DNA of 64,000 nt from Oscillospiraceae bacterium (GTDB taxonomy: Bacteria > Bacillota > Clostridia > Oscillospirales > Oscillospiraceae): NCBI GenBank assembly GCA_017624715.1, contig JAGAMN010000020.1:105289-169288 (forward strand). Direction: 5' to 3'. The translations under genes were made by a program, and so were the position numbers. Numbering within the stretch: position 1 is the stretch's first letter; each line of letters begins with the position of its first letter. Of this stretch, positions 1 through 8,652 are shown one piece after another. The notes beneath the pieces were generated by a model, which searched no databases, was not told the DNA's origin, and was given only the letters and a program-made list of their open reading frames with translations.

Positions 1-549
1 ACCACCTCCCGGCAGCTGACTGTTTCCGACAATTTGGATGTGGTGCTGACCGACACTGTCGGATTTATTGCAAAGCTGCCCCATCATCTGGTGGATGCTT
101 TTCGGGCCACCCTGGAAGAACTGGAGTACGCGGATCTTCTGCTCCATGTCATCGACTCTGCGGATGAAAACAGGGAAGAGCATATCGAGGTCGTTGAGCG
201 CCTGATTTCCCAACTGGCCAAGCCCGGCACCAAGGTGTTGCGCTGCTATAATAAGGCCGATCTGGTGGAGAAGACGGATATCCCTGTCGGGGAAGATGTG
301 GTTGCTGTTTCCGCTGCCACCGGTGCAGGTATGGATGAACTTCTAAACGCCATTGAGCGCACTCTGGGCCACAGCCGTCACCATGTGATCGTCACCCTGC
401 CTTATTCTATGGGCGGCATGGTGGAGACACTCCATTCCGGCGCTCAGGTGCTGAATGTGGACTATACCGCTGAGGGCATCGTGGTGGATACCATCGTTGA
501 CCCCATTCTCTACGGAAGGATCCGGGAATATATCACAAAGGAGTGCTGA
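1..549 (+). CDS. hflX: GTPase HflX, C-terminal part (5' end outside window)
   Basis: This is the C-terminal 182 residues of HflX, a ribosome-binding GTPase that splits or rescues 70S ribosomes under stress. The frame is open from base 1, so the start and the N-terminal domain lie upstream. Visible motifs are the G3 box DTVGF followed by the HflX-typical KLPHHLVDAFRATLEE helix, the G4 box NKAD and a G5-like VSAATG. A roughly 60-residue C-terminal domain ends in REYITKEC. The next gene starts 3 bases after the stop, so the two are probably co-transcribed. Confidence 0.93.
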   Translation, partial: TTSRQLTVSDNLDVVLTDTVGFIAKLPHHLVDAFRATLEELEYADLLLHVIDSADENREEHIEVVERLISQLAKPGTKVLRCYNKADLVEKTDIPVGEDVVAVSAATGAGMDELLNAIERTLGHSRHHVIVTLPYSMGGMVETLHSGAQVLNVDYTAEGIVVDTIVDPILYGRIREYITKEC

Positions 550-552
550 CGG

Positions 553-1179
553 TTGGACGAATACTTGGTTCCCACCGGTTTTGGGCAAGATGAATTTACA
601 GAGAAAAAATCCCGATTCATTGGCCGTGTTTGGCTGGTAGAAACGGAAGAGGAAGCGCTGGCAAAAATCCAGGAAATGAAAAAGCAGCACTATGATGCTA
701 CCCACAACTGCTGGGCCTATATCATTAAGGATGGCGCTGTGCGGTTTTCTGATGACGGCGAGCCCGGCGGCACTGCCGGTATGCCCATGCTGCAGGTGCT
801 GCAGCGGGAAGGCCTATACAATGTTGTCTGTGTGGTGACCCGGTACTTCGGGGGAATTTTGCTGGGTGCCGGCGGCTTGGTTCGTGCCTACACCAAGGGC
901 GCAAAGATCGCCGTAGACGCGGCCGGAAAATCCATGAAGCGGGTGTGGACGGTGCTGTATGTCCCTTGCCCGTATACTTACTACGAACGTGTCAAGCTGG
1001 AGGTTGCAGCCTTTGGCGGCATCATCCGCAATACGGAATTCGGCTCTGAGGTAGATCTGGAGATCTTGATGCCGGAAGCCCAGGCACAGCCGTTTTTGGA
1101 CCGGCTGACGGATATGAGCGCCGCCAATATTGAGGGCATGGAAACCGGAAAAGAGTACAGGGCTTTCCCTGTGGAATAA
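553..1179 (+). CDS. YigZ/IMPACT family protein
   Basis: This 208-residue protein of the YigZ (UPF0029/IMPACT) family has a second DUF1949-like domain. The N-terminal half shows family landmarks: EKKSRFIG, ATHNCWAY, a DDGEPGGTAG loop and the VVTRYFGGILLGAGGLVRAY segment. The C-terminal 70 residues form a ferredoxin-like domain. The start is TTG at 553, preceded by AGGAG at about 539-543, and no better start exists. The biochemical role of bacterial members is poorly defined; links to translation control are known only for the eukaryotic IMPACT relatives. Confidence 0.9.
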   Translation: MDEYLVPTGFGQDEFTEKKSRFIGRVWLVETEEEALAKIQEMKKQHYDATHNCWAYIIKDGAVRFSDDGEPGGTAGMPMLQVLQREGLYNVVCVVTRYFGGILLGAGGLVRAYTKGAKIAVDAAGKSMKRVWTVLYVPCPYTYYERVKLEVAAFGGIIRNTEFGSEVDLEILMPEAQAQPFLDRLTDMSAANIEGMETGKEYRAFPVE

Positions 1180-1193
1180 GGAAGGTAATGACT

Positions 1194-2207
1194 ATGACAG
1201 TACGGGAAGAGCTGGAATTACAGGAGCATCGCCGCTTGAACCCTTTGGCAGCCTTTGCTGACAAGAGCCAGGGCCGTCCCTTTGGTGATAAAGAACGGGA
1301 AGAAGATGTGCGGACCTGTTATCAGCGGGATACGGACCGCATCGTTCACAGTAAGGCGTTTCGCCGCCTGATGCACAAGACCCAGGTGTTTTTGCGGCCG
1401 GAGGGTGACCATTACCGCACCCGCATGACCCATACCATTGAGGTGTCCCGGATCGCAAGAACCATCACTCGGGCCTTGGCGCTGAATGAGGATTTGACCG
1501 AGGCCATTGCCCTGGGTCATGATCTGGGACATACACCCTTTGGCCATGCCGGCGAGGGCGCGCTTTCTGAGTGCATCGGCAAGCCTTTCCATCATAACGA
1601 GCAGAGCCTCCGGGTGGTGGATGTGTTGGAAAATGACGGTGCCGGACTGAATTTGACCTACGAGGTTCGTATGGGCATTTTGGGTCATACCGGTGATCGT
1701 ATTCCGGAAACCCTGGAGGGCCAGGTGGTTCGTCGGGCAGATCAAATGGCCTATGTGAACCACGATATTGACGATGCCATCCGTGCAGGCATCCTTACCA
1801 ACGACGATATTCCGGGCAGCATCGCAGATGTTCTGGGACACACCCACGGACAACGGATCGATGCGCTGGTGTGTGACATTATTATGACTTCCCGGGAAGC
1901 GGGTAGCATCTGCCTGTCGCCGGCGATTGATCAGGCGCTGAAGGATCTGCGCAGCTTTATGTTTGACAGGGTTTACCGCAATCCAGTGGCAAAAGGGGAG
2001 GAGCAAAAGGCAAAGGATATGCTCTGCCGTCTGTTTGATTACTATTACCGCAACCCACTGCAGCTGCCTGCCGATTTCCAGCCGCAAATGTCCTTTGACG
2101 GTTTGGAGCGCACCGTCTGCGACTACATCGCCGGCATGACGGATAACTATGCTGTGGATAAATTTACACAAATTTTTGTTCCTGCGGGTTGGCAAATCCG
2201 CGGTTGA
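1194..2207 (+). CDS. dgt: dGTP triphosphohydrolase family protein
   Basis: This HD-domain dNTP triphosphohydrolase of 337 residues hydrolyses dGTP (or other dNTPs) to the nucleoside and triphosphate and so affects dNTP pools. The metal-binding HD signature is visible as THTIEVSRIAR followed by ALGHDLGHTPFGHAGE, with HNEQSLRVVDVLE and YVNHDIDDA further along. An ATG at 1188 lies only 2 bases from the AGGAAGG ribosome site (1179-1185); the in-frame ATG at 1194 has 8-base spacing and is preferred. It sits directly before dnaG, a replication context. Members of this size are close to the Clostridium and Bacillus type rather than E. coli Dgt. Confidence 0.9.
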   Translation: MTVREELELQEHRRLNPLAAFADKSQGRPFGDKEREEDVRTCYQRDTDRIVHSKAFRRLMHKTQVFLRPEGDHYRTRMTHTIEVSRIARTITRALALNEDLTEAIALGHDLGHTPFGHAGEGALSECIGKPFHHNEQSLRVVDVLENDGAGLNLTYEVRMGILGHTGDRIPETLEGQVVRRADQMAYVNHDIDDAIRAGILTNDDIPGSIADVLGHTHGQRIDALVCDIIMTSREAGSICLSPAIDQALKDLRSFMFDRVYRNPVAKGEEQKAKDMLCRLFDYYYRNPLQLPADFQPQMSFDGLERTVCDYIAGMTDNYAVDKFTQIFVPAGWQIRG

Positions 2208-2218
2208 TGTGTTATAAT
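2189..2218 (+). promoter_or_regulatory. Probable promoter of the dnaG operon
   Basis: TTGGCA at 2189-2194 and TATAAT at 2213-2218 are separated by 18 bases, 30 bases upstream of dnaG. The -35 box overlaps the 3' end of the dGTPase gene. The AAAGGAGGG ribosome site follows near 2233. Confidence 0.6.
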
Positions 2219-2247
2219 AGATAGGTTAAGGAAAGGAGGGACGGACA

Positions 2248-3999
2248 ATGGCATTTCCGCCGTCATTTATTGATGAACTGGTACAGCGCAATCCCATTGA
2301 AGACGTGGTTGGTCAGTATGTGAACCTGAAGCGTTCTGGCGCCAATATGTTTGGCCTGTGTCCGTTCCATGGCGAAAAGACCGCCTCCTTTTCTGTTTCA
2401 CCCGATAAGGGTATTTACTATTGCTTCGGCTGCCATAAGGGCGGCGGTGTTATTAACTTCCAGATGGAAGTGGAGGGTATGAGCTACCCCGATGCTGTCC
2501 GGGCTTTGGCTAAGCGGGCCGGTATGACTGTGCCGGAGGATGAGGAATACCAGAGCCGCTATAAGCAGCAGGAGCGCCTGTGGGCCCTGCACAAGGAAGC
2601 TGCCCGGTATTTTCATAGCCAGCTGTATGCGCCCATTGGACAGGCGGCGCTGCAGTATGCTTTGGGTCGCGGCATGTCCAAATCGATTCTGACTACCTTT
2701 GGTGTTGGCTATGCCCCGGAAAGCTGGGACGGTCTTGTCAAAGCCATGCGTGCCAAGGGCTATACCGACCAGGAGCTGAAAGATTCCGGCTTGGTTACTG
2801 TGTCTCAGAAAAACGGCAATCTATTTGACCGTTTCCGTGACCGGCTGATGTTCCCTATTATTGATGTCCGGGGTAATGTGATCGCCTTCGGCGGCCGTAC
2901 ATTGAAGAATGACAAGGACACGGCAAAATACTTAAACTCACCGGAAAGTATGATTTTCAACAAGCGGAAAAATCTGTTTGGTCTGAATTTAGCAAAGAAA
3001 TCCAAAGAAAATGCGTTGATTTTGGTGGAAGGCAATATCGATGTGGTTGCCCTGCACCAGTACGGCTTTGACAATGCAGTGGCCTCCCTGGGCACCAGCC
3101 TGACCGACGAGCAGGCGGCGCTGATCACCCGGTATGCCGAGCAGGTCATTTTGATCTACGATGGCGACCAGGCCGGTCAGAATGCCACCAAGCGGGCCAT
3201 TCCGATTTTGGAAAAGGCCGGTCTGCAAGTGAAAGTTCTGCAGCTTCGGGATGCAAAAGACCCCGATGAATTTTTGAAGAAATTCGGTGCGGACAAGTTT
3301 AAGCTCCTGTTGGAGGAGTCCTCCAACAGGGTAGAGTACCAGCTCAATGCTATCCGCAGAAAGTATGATATCGGCATTGACGATCAGCGGGTCAAGTATC
3401 TGCAGGAATCTGCCGATTTGATCAGCACTTTGCCCAGCGCAGTTCAACGGGAAGTCTATGCCGGTCGCGTGGCTGAAACCGCCAAGATCAGCATGGAAAC
3501 CATGTCCATGGAGATCAAGCGTGCCATCAAGCGCCGCCAGGCCATGGACAAGAAAAAGCAGGAGGCCATCGACCTGGCTCCGGCCAAGGCTTTGCAGCCA
3601 AAGAGCCGCACCATTCGCTACGACAATATGAAATCCGCCATGGCGGAGGAGTGCGTCATTGCGCTGGCCTTACGGGATCCTGCTTTGCTGGATCTGGCGG
3701 ATGATCTGGAGCCGGAGACCTTCTCTGCTCCTTTGCTCAGCAATATCTACGGCCAGCTGCGCCGCCGCCATAAGATGGGTCTGGAAGTTTCACTGGCTGT
3801 GCTGGAGGAGCTGACATCTGATGAAGCATCCCATGCCGCGTCCATTACCCAGCGGCAGGAAGGCCCTGTCAGCGAGCAGGCATTCTTAGATTGTATCCGT
3901 ACCATCCGTGCTGAGCACCAGGCCTCCAGGATCACCTCAGAGGATGATCTGCTGGCTTACCAAAACAAGTTAAAGAAAAGTAAGGGAATGAAAGCATGA
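2248..3999 (+). CDS. dnaG: DNA primase DnaG
   Basis: This replicative primase, which makes RNA primers for DNA replication, has 583 residues. It starts with the CHC2 zinc finger (C38, H41, C59, C62 in CPFH and YYCFGC). The RNA polymerase domain with FDRFRDRLMFPI follows, then the TOPRIM core LVEGNIDVVALHQYGFDN and YDGDQAGQ carrying acidic metal ligands. The last 120 residues are the helicase-binding region. ATG 2248 has a strong AAAGGAGGG site 8 bases upstream. The last codons overlap the sigma factor gene by ATGA (3996-3999), giving the classical dnaG-sigma macromolecular-synthesis operon arrangement. Confidence 0.97.
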   Translation: MAFPPSFIDELVQRNPIEDVVGQYVNLKRSGANMFGLCPFHGEKTASFSVSPDKGIYYCFGCHKGGGVINFQMEVEGMSYPDAVRALAKRAGMTVPEDEEYQSRYKQQERLWALHKEAARYFHSQLYAPIGQAALQYALGRGMSKSILTTFGVGYAPESWDGLVKAMRAKGYTDQELKDSGLVTVSQKNGNLFDRFRDRLMFPIIDVRGNVIAFGGRTLKNDKDTAKYLNSPESMIFNKRKNLFGLNLAKKSKENALILVEGNIDVVALHQYGFDNAVASLGTSLTDEQAALITRYAEQVILIYDGDQAGQNATKRAIPILEKAGLQVKVLQLRDAKDPDEFLKKFGADKFKLLLEESSNRVEYQLNAIRRKYDIGIDDQRVKYLQESADLISTLPSAVQREVYAGRVAETAKISMETMSMEIKRAIKRRQAMDKKKQEAIDLAPAKALQPKSRTIRYDNMKSAMAEECVIALALRDPALLDLADDLEPETFSAPLLSNIYGQLRRRHKMGLEVSLAVLEELTSDEASHAASITQRQEGPVSEQAFLDCIRTIRAEHQASRITSEDDLLAYQNKLKKSKGMKA

Positions 4000-4865
4000 C
4001 ATCAGATGTTACTGCTGTGGATTCTGCGCTCCCGGTCAGCACCGGGGAAGAGGATGTCCGCCAATATCTGCATGAAATACGCCAGTATCCCCGTCTGACG
4101 CCCCAGGAGGAGCGCTTGCTTGCCCAGCGCTGCGCCGAAGGTGATGCGGATGCCATCCGCCAGATGGTCAATTCCAATCTGCGGCTGGTGGTGTCTGTTG
4201 CCAAGGAGTATGCCGGCCGGGGCGTGCCCCTGCTGGATCTGATCCAGGAGGGCAGTATTGGCCTGCTGGCAGCGGCAAAAAAGTTTGATTATACCCTTGA
4301 GTTTCGTTTTTCTACATACGCCACCAAATGGATTCGCCAGGGCATTACACGATGCCTGGCTGATCACGGACTGATCCGCGTACCTGCCCATACGGCAGAG
4401 CGGATTCGCAAGGTCAATGCTGCAAGGGAAGCTTTGCTTCGGGAGACAGGAATGGAGCCCACCTACAGTCAGATTGGGGCGTATTGCGATATCCCTGTGC
4501 AGAAGGTACAGCAGCTGTTGCAGCTGAATCCGCAAACCTTTTCTCTGGATGCGCCCATTGGCTCTGAAGAAGAGGGAAGCCTTGCGGTGCTGCTGGAGGA
4601 TATCCAGTCTCCTCAGCCCTATGAGGAACTGGTCCGGGAGGAATTGAATCACACCATGGACATCTTACTGTCCATGCTGACGGAACGCCAGCAGCAGATT
4701 TTACGGCTGCATTTTGGTATGGAAGACGGGGTGTGCCATTCTTTGGAGGAAATTGGCAAGATGTTGGAGATCTCCAAGGAACGAGCCCGGCAGATCGAAC
4801 GCAGGGCAATGGAAAAACTGCAAACATTAGGTGCCAGTATGGGGCTGGAGGATTTTTTGGAATGA
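3996..4865 (+). CDS. RpoD-like sigma-70 family factor
   Basis: This 289-residue sigma factor of the primary/group 2 type directs RNA polymerase to promoters. Region 1.2 is EDVRQYLHEI. Region 2 is NLRLVVSVAKEYAGRGVPLLDLIQEGS then FSTYATKWIRQGITR. Region 3 begins RVPAHTAERI, and region 4 carries LRLHFGMEDGVCHSLEEIGK and KERARQIERRAMEKLQ. There is no long region 1.1. Two differences from canonical RpoD stand out: the first W of the region 2.3 WWIRQ melting motif is K, and the segment after ADH is one residue shorter than ADQARTIRIP. Its place behind dnaG is where rpoD usually sits, so it may be the housekeeping sigma or a close paralog. The stop overlaps the next gene by ATGA. Confidence 0.88.
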   Translation: MTSDVTAVDSALPVSTGEEDVRQYLHEIRQYPRLTPQEERLLAQRCAEGDADAIRQMVNSNLRLVVSVAKEYAGRGVPLLDLIQEGSIGLLAAAKKFDYTLEFRFSTYATKWIRQGITRCLADHGLIRVPAHTAERIRKVNAAREALLRETGMEPTYSQIGAYCDIPVQKVQQLLQLNPQTFSLDAPIGSEEEGSLAVLLEDIQSPQPYEELVREELNHTMDILLSMLTERQQQILRLHFGMEDGVCHSLEEIGKMLEISKERARQIERRAMEKLQTLGASMGLEDFLE

Positions 4866-5917
4866 GAAATGTAGATCCGCTGATCGAAGTGGACTTTGAA
4901 GATTCGGTATTTATTACCTTGCTGAAAAATTTAAAGCCGGGTCAGAAACTCACCGCCGCTGCGGTGCTGACCGCTTTGGATGAAGACGGTGATACGGAAA
5001 GCTTTGAAGAAACGGACTTTTTGGTAGTGCCGTTGGATATCTCCGACCTGCCCAAGGCGACGCTTACCGGTGAATTGGGCACACGGCTGCGTCTTGAGCA
5101 GCAGCTGGCTGGGGAAGGAAAGCTACTGACCGGACTGGAGGAAAACGATCCTCTTCGGCTGTACCTGGAGGAGATTGCGGCGATCCCTGTCTGCGGCGAT
5201 ATCACGCTTTTGTCCCGGGATCTGTTTGATGCCAATCTGGCTGAACGGGAAGCGCCGGAACTGTGGCAAAAGCTGCTGAATCTGAGCCTGAGCCGCATTG
5301 TGGAGATCGCCTGCGAGTATACCGGCTACGGTGTACAGCTGTTGGATCTGATCCAGGAGGGAAGTATGGGCCTGTGGCAGTACTTACCTCGTCTATGCGG
5401 TGAAGATTTTGAAGCTATGCGGGATCATTGTGTCCGCTATGTGATGAAAAAGCTGCTGATCCTGCAGGCATATGCCAACGGTGTGGGTCAGAAGATGCGC
5501 CAGGCTATGGAGGACTACCGCAGTGTGGACGAGCGGTTGCTTACAGAATTGGGCAGAAATCCTACCCTGGAGGAGATCGCTGAAGCGCTCCATATGGATG
5601 CGGAGTCCGCCGGCAGCGTCAAGGAGATGATCGAAGCTGCCCGTCTGGTACACAGAGCCAAGGCAGAGCCACAGCCGGATCCCCAGGAAGAGGAGCAAGC
5701 GGTTGAGGATACTGCTTATTTCCAGATGCGCCAGCGGATATCGGAACTTCTGTCGTCTTTGGATGAAACCGATGTGCAGCTGCTGACTCTGCGGTTTGGC
5801 TTGGAGGGCGGCCTGCCCATGAGCCCTGAGGAAGTGGGTAAACGACTGCATTTGACAGCGCCGGAAGTGGTGGCACGGGAAGCTGCTGCCCTGGCGAAGC
5901 TGAGAAAAGAAGGATAA
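4862..5917 (+). CDS. Degenerate sigma-70-like protein coupled to the sigma factor
   Basis: This 351-residue protein starts with an ATG overlapping the upstream sigma gene (ATGA 4862-4865), so translation is probably coupled. Residues 1-60 resemble a short region 1.1. A region 1.2-like DPLRLYLEEIAAIP follows, then a well kept core-binding segment (EYTGYGVQLLDLIQEGSMGL). The region 2.3/2.4 DNA-melting helix is replaced by MRDHCVRYVMKKLL without the YATWWIRQ pattern. Region 4 keeps LTLRFGLEGGLPMSPEEVGK but its recognition helix reads TAPEVVAREAAALAKL, losing the R-E-R-x-R-Q contacts. It may bind core polymerase without reading promoters. Roles as co-sigma, anti-sigma or assembly factor are inference. 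Confidence 0.8.
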   Translation: MRNVDPLIEVDFEDSVFITLLKNLKPGQKLTAAAVLTALDEDGDTESFEETDFLVVPLDISDLPKATLTGELGTRLRLEQQLAGEGKLLTGLEENDPLRLYLEEIAAIPVCGDITLLSRDLFDANLAEREAPELWQKLLNLSLSRIVEIACEYTGYGVQLLDLIQEGSMGLWQYLPRLCGEDFEAMRDHCVRYVMKKLLILQAYANGVGQKMRQAMEDYRSVDERLLTELGRNPTLEEIAEALHMDAESAGSVKEMIEAARLVHRAKAEPQPDPQEEEQAVEDTAYFQMRQRISELLSSLDETDVQLLTLRFGLEGGLPMSPEEVGKRLHLTAPEVVAREAAALAKLRKEG

Positions 5918-5936
5918 ACAAAGGAAGGACATTTTT

Positions 5937-6617
5937 ATGGCAAAGACATATTCTATCGCCATTGACGGCCCTGCCGGTGCAGGCAAAAGCACCATTGCCA
6001 AGCGTTTGGCAAAGGAACTGGGCTACTACTATGTGGATACCGGTGCGATCTACCGTACCGTGGCATACTTTTTGGATCTTTTGGGTGTCAGCCCCAAGGA
6101 TGTGGACGGTGTGGAGCGCTACATCGACGAGCTGACCATCAACATTGAATATGATGAAGACGGCCTGCAGCACATGATTATGAACGGCATGGATGTCACC
6201 AATGATATCCGTACCCAGGATATTTCCCAGAAGGCAAGCTTAGTTTCTGCCTACGGCGTGGTCCGGGGCGTTCTGCTGGATATGCAGCGGGATGTAGCCA
6301 AGGCCCACAATGTGATCATGGACGGCCGGGATATCGGTACTGTGGTTCTGCCCGAGGCCAATGTCAAGATCTTTTTGACGGCCTCTGCCGAAGTCCGCGC
6401 CCAGCGCCGGACCGATGAGCTGCTGGCTAAGGGGCAGAAGGCCAATTACGCTCAGATTCTCAAGGAGATTCAGCAGCGTGATTACCAGGATACCCACCGG
6501 GAATTGGCACCGCTGAAGATGGCAAAGGATTCCATCAAGGTCGATACCTCTGAATTGGACATTGACGGTGTTGTCGATGCTATTCGTAAGATCGTCATGG
6601 AGAAAATTCCGGTATGA
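5937..6617 (+). CDS. cmk: Cytidylate kinase
   Basis: CMP/dCMP kinase of 226 residues phosphorylates CMP and dCMP in pyrimidine nucleotide recycling. The P-loop is GPAGAGKST near residue 12. YYVDTGAIYRTVA and DGRDIGTVVLPEANVKIFLTAS are characteristic, with REQ-type KQxxL-like lid residues in the C-terminal third. Length matches the family. A ribosome site AAAGGAAGG lies before ATG 5937. The stop overlaps the ispH-rpsA start by ATGA, the same cmk-ispH-rpsA order known in Clostridia. Confidence 0.96.
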   Translation: MAKTYSIAIDGPAGAGKSTIAKRLAKELGYYYVDTGAIYRTVAYFLDLLGVSPKDVDGVERYIDELTINIEYDEDGLQHMIMNGMDVTNDIRTQDISQKASLVSAYGVVRGVLLDMQRDVAKAHNVIMDGRDIGTVVLPEANVKIFLTASAEVRAQRRTDELLAKGQKANYAQILKEIQQRDYQDTHRELAPLKMAKDSIKVDTSELDIDGVVDAIRKIVMEKIPV

Positions 6618-8578
6618 TCACGGTAGCGAAAAGTGCAGGCTTCTGTTTCGGCGTTTCCCGGGCGGTGGAGACCGTGGAGAAGGCTGCTGCAGCAGATAGC
6701 CATGTGGTGACTTTGGGACCTATTATCCACAACCGCCATGTGGTGGAAAAGTTTGATCGGATGGGTGTGTCGGTGATCAATTCGCCGGAGGAAGCACAGG
6801 CGGATATGACTGTCGTGATCCGCTCCCACGGTGTGTCCCGAGCAGTACAGGAGACACTGCAAGAAATAGGCGTAAAGATTATTGATGCCACCTGCCCCTT
6901 TGTCAAGCGGATCCACGGCATCGTGGAGAAGGCGGAGACGGAGGGGAGACTCCCGGTGATCATCGGTACTCGCGCCCATCCGGAGGTGGAAGGCATCGCC
7001 GGTTGGTGCAGCCATTGCAAGATCTTTGAAACCCCGGAAGAACTGGATAATTGGGCGAAATCCGGTGAAATTGACCCCGATTCGCCAATTTGCATGGTTT
7101 GTCAAACAACTTCCACGGAATCTTTGTGGAAAAATAGTGTCCAAATTGCAAAAAAACAGTTTACTAATGTAAAAATTTTTGATACAATATGTAAAGCTAC
7201 TGAATTTCGGCAGACAGAGGCGGCTCAGCTAAGCGCCCAAAGTCAGGCTATGGTGGTGGTTGGAGATGCCAAAAGCTCCAATACCGGCCGGCTTGTTACC
7301 ATCTGCCGTGAGCACTGCCCGAAGGTCGTCCTGGTGGATAATGCTACCGAATTGGACGCGGAATTCTTTGCGGACGTGCATGAGGTCGGAATCACTGCCG
7401 GTGCATCAACTCCGGCGTGGATAATAAAGGAGGTCAATAAGACTATGAGCGAAATTATCAATGCTGATGCTGTGCAGGAGGAAACCTTCGAGGCACTCCT
7501 GGAGCAGTCCATCAAGACTTTAAATACAGGAGATAAGGTTATCGGAACCGTTACCGGTATTGGCAACACCGAAGTCCAGGTCGATCTGGGCACCAAGCAT
7601 GCCGGCTACATTCCTTACGACGAAGTTAGCGCCGATCCTTCTGTGAAGCCTGAGGACATTCTCCATGTGGGCGACGAGATCGAGGTTTTCGTTGTACGCG
7701 TCAACGACCAGGAAGGCACTGTTCAGCTGTCCAAGAAGAAGCTGGACGGCATGAAGATCTGGGACGAGATGGCTACTTATGTGGAAGAGAAGACCAACGT
7801 TGAAGGCGTCATTACCGAGGAGAACAAGGGCGGCCTGGTTGCTACCATCAAGGGCATCCGTGTGTTCATCCCTGCTTCCCAGTCCGGCGTTGCCAAGGGC
7901 GGCGACCTGTCCGGTATGGTGGGCAAGACCGTCACCCTGAAGGTGACCGAGGTTAACCGTGCTCGCCGTCGTGTGATCGGCTCCATCCGCGCTGCCAGCT
8001 CCGAGGACCGCAAGGCCGCTCAGGAGAAGGTTTGGGCTGAGATCGAGGAAGGCAAGAAGTACCACGGCACCGTTAAGTCCCTGACTTCTTACGGCGCATT
8101 TGTGGACATCGGCGGTGTGGACGGCATGGTTCACGTTTCCGAGCTGAGCTGGAACCGCATCAAGACTCCCGCTGATGTTGTGAGCGTTGGCGACGAGATC
8201 GATGTTTATGTCATCTCCTTCGATGCTGAGAAGCGCAAGATCTCTCTGGGCTACAAGACCGCTGAGATGAACCCCTGGAACCAGTTCATGACCAAATACA
8301 ATGTTGGTGATGTTGTGGATGCCAAGATCGTGAAGCTGATGACCTTCGGCGCTTTCGCAGAGATCCTGCCCGGCGTTGACGGCCTGATCCACATCTCCCA
8401 GATCGCTGACAAGCGCATCGGCAAGCCTGAGGATGTCCTGTCCGAAGGCCAGACTGTTCAGGTCAAGATCATCGATGTTGATGCCGAGAACAAGCGCATC
8501 TCCCTGTCCATCCGTGCTTTGATCGAGCCCGTGGCCGAGGAAGCTGTCGAGGCTGAAGAAGTCGTTGAGGCTGAGTAA
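6614..8578 (+). CDS. ispH-rpsA: IspH-ribosomal protein S1 fusion (HMBPP reductase / S1)
   Basis: This 654-residue bifunctional protein joins two activities. Residues 1-275 are 4-hydroxy-3-methylbut-2-enyl diphosphate reductase, the last step of the MEP isoprenoid pathway, with the three cluster cysteines C11, C94 and C193. Residues 300-640 carry four S1 RNA-binding domains, for example GKKYHGTVKSLTSYGAFVDI and GDVVDAKIVKLMTFGAFAEI. The fusion is an established clostridial arrangement. The S1 half uses a narrower, highly expressed-looking codon set than the IspH half. A strong internal ribosome site and ATG at the junction suggest S1 is also made alone. The acidic tail is rich in E, A and V. 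Confidence 0.95.
   Translation: MITVAKSAGFCFGVSRAVETVEKAAAADSHVVTLGPIIHNRHVVEKFDRMGVSVINSPEEAQADMTVVIRSHGVSRAVQETLQEIGVKIIDATCPFVKRIHGIVEKAETEGRLPVIIGTRAHPEVEGIAGWCSHCKIFETPEELDNWAKSGEIDPDSPICMVCQTTSTESLWKNSVQIAKKQFTNVKIFDTICKATEFRQTEAAQLSAQSQAMVVVGDAKSSNTGRLVTICREHCPKVVLVDNATELDAEFFADVHEVGITAGASTPAWIIKEVNKTMSEIINADAVQEETFEALLEQSIKTLNTGDKVIGTVTGIGNTEVQVDLGTKHAGYIPYDEVSADPSVKPEDILHVGDEIEVFVVRVNDQEGTVQLSKKKLDGMKIWDEMATYVEEKTNVEGVITEENKGGLVATIKGIRVFIPASQSGVAKGGDLSGMVGKTVTLKVTEVNRARRRVIGSIRAASSEDRKAAQEKVWAEIEEGKKYHGTVKSLTSYGAFVDIGGVDGMVHVSELSWNRIKTPADVVSVGDEIDVYVISFDAEKRKISLGYKTAEMNPWNQFMTKYNVGDVVDAKIVKLMTFGAFAEILPGVDGLIHISQIADKRIGKPEDVLSEGQTVQVKIIDVDAENKRISLSIRALIEPVAEEAVEAEEVVEAE
7426..7447 (+). 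promoter_or_regulatory. Internal ribosome binding site and start within ispH-rpsA
   Basis: AAAGGAGGT at 7426-7434 is followed after 10 bases by an in-frame ATG at 7445 (M278 of the fusion). It lies exactly at the junction where the IspH domain ends and the S1 part begins. Initiation here would give a free 377-residue S1 protein. Confidence 0.65.
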
Positions 8579-8588
8579 AAACGAATTG

Positions 8589-8620
8589 ATACCGGGGCTG
8601 GCAAGTGCCGGCCTCGGTAT
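8589..8620 (+). terminator. Terminator-like hairpin after ispH-rpsA
   Basis: The stem pairs ATACCG and GGC with GCC and CGGTAT with small bulges, followed by TTCTCT. The U tract is weak, so read-through to the ACT gene is possible. Confidence 0.5.
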
Positions 8621-8652
8621 TTCTCTAAATACGCAAACTTGAGGTGTAAATT

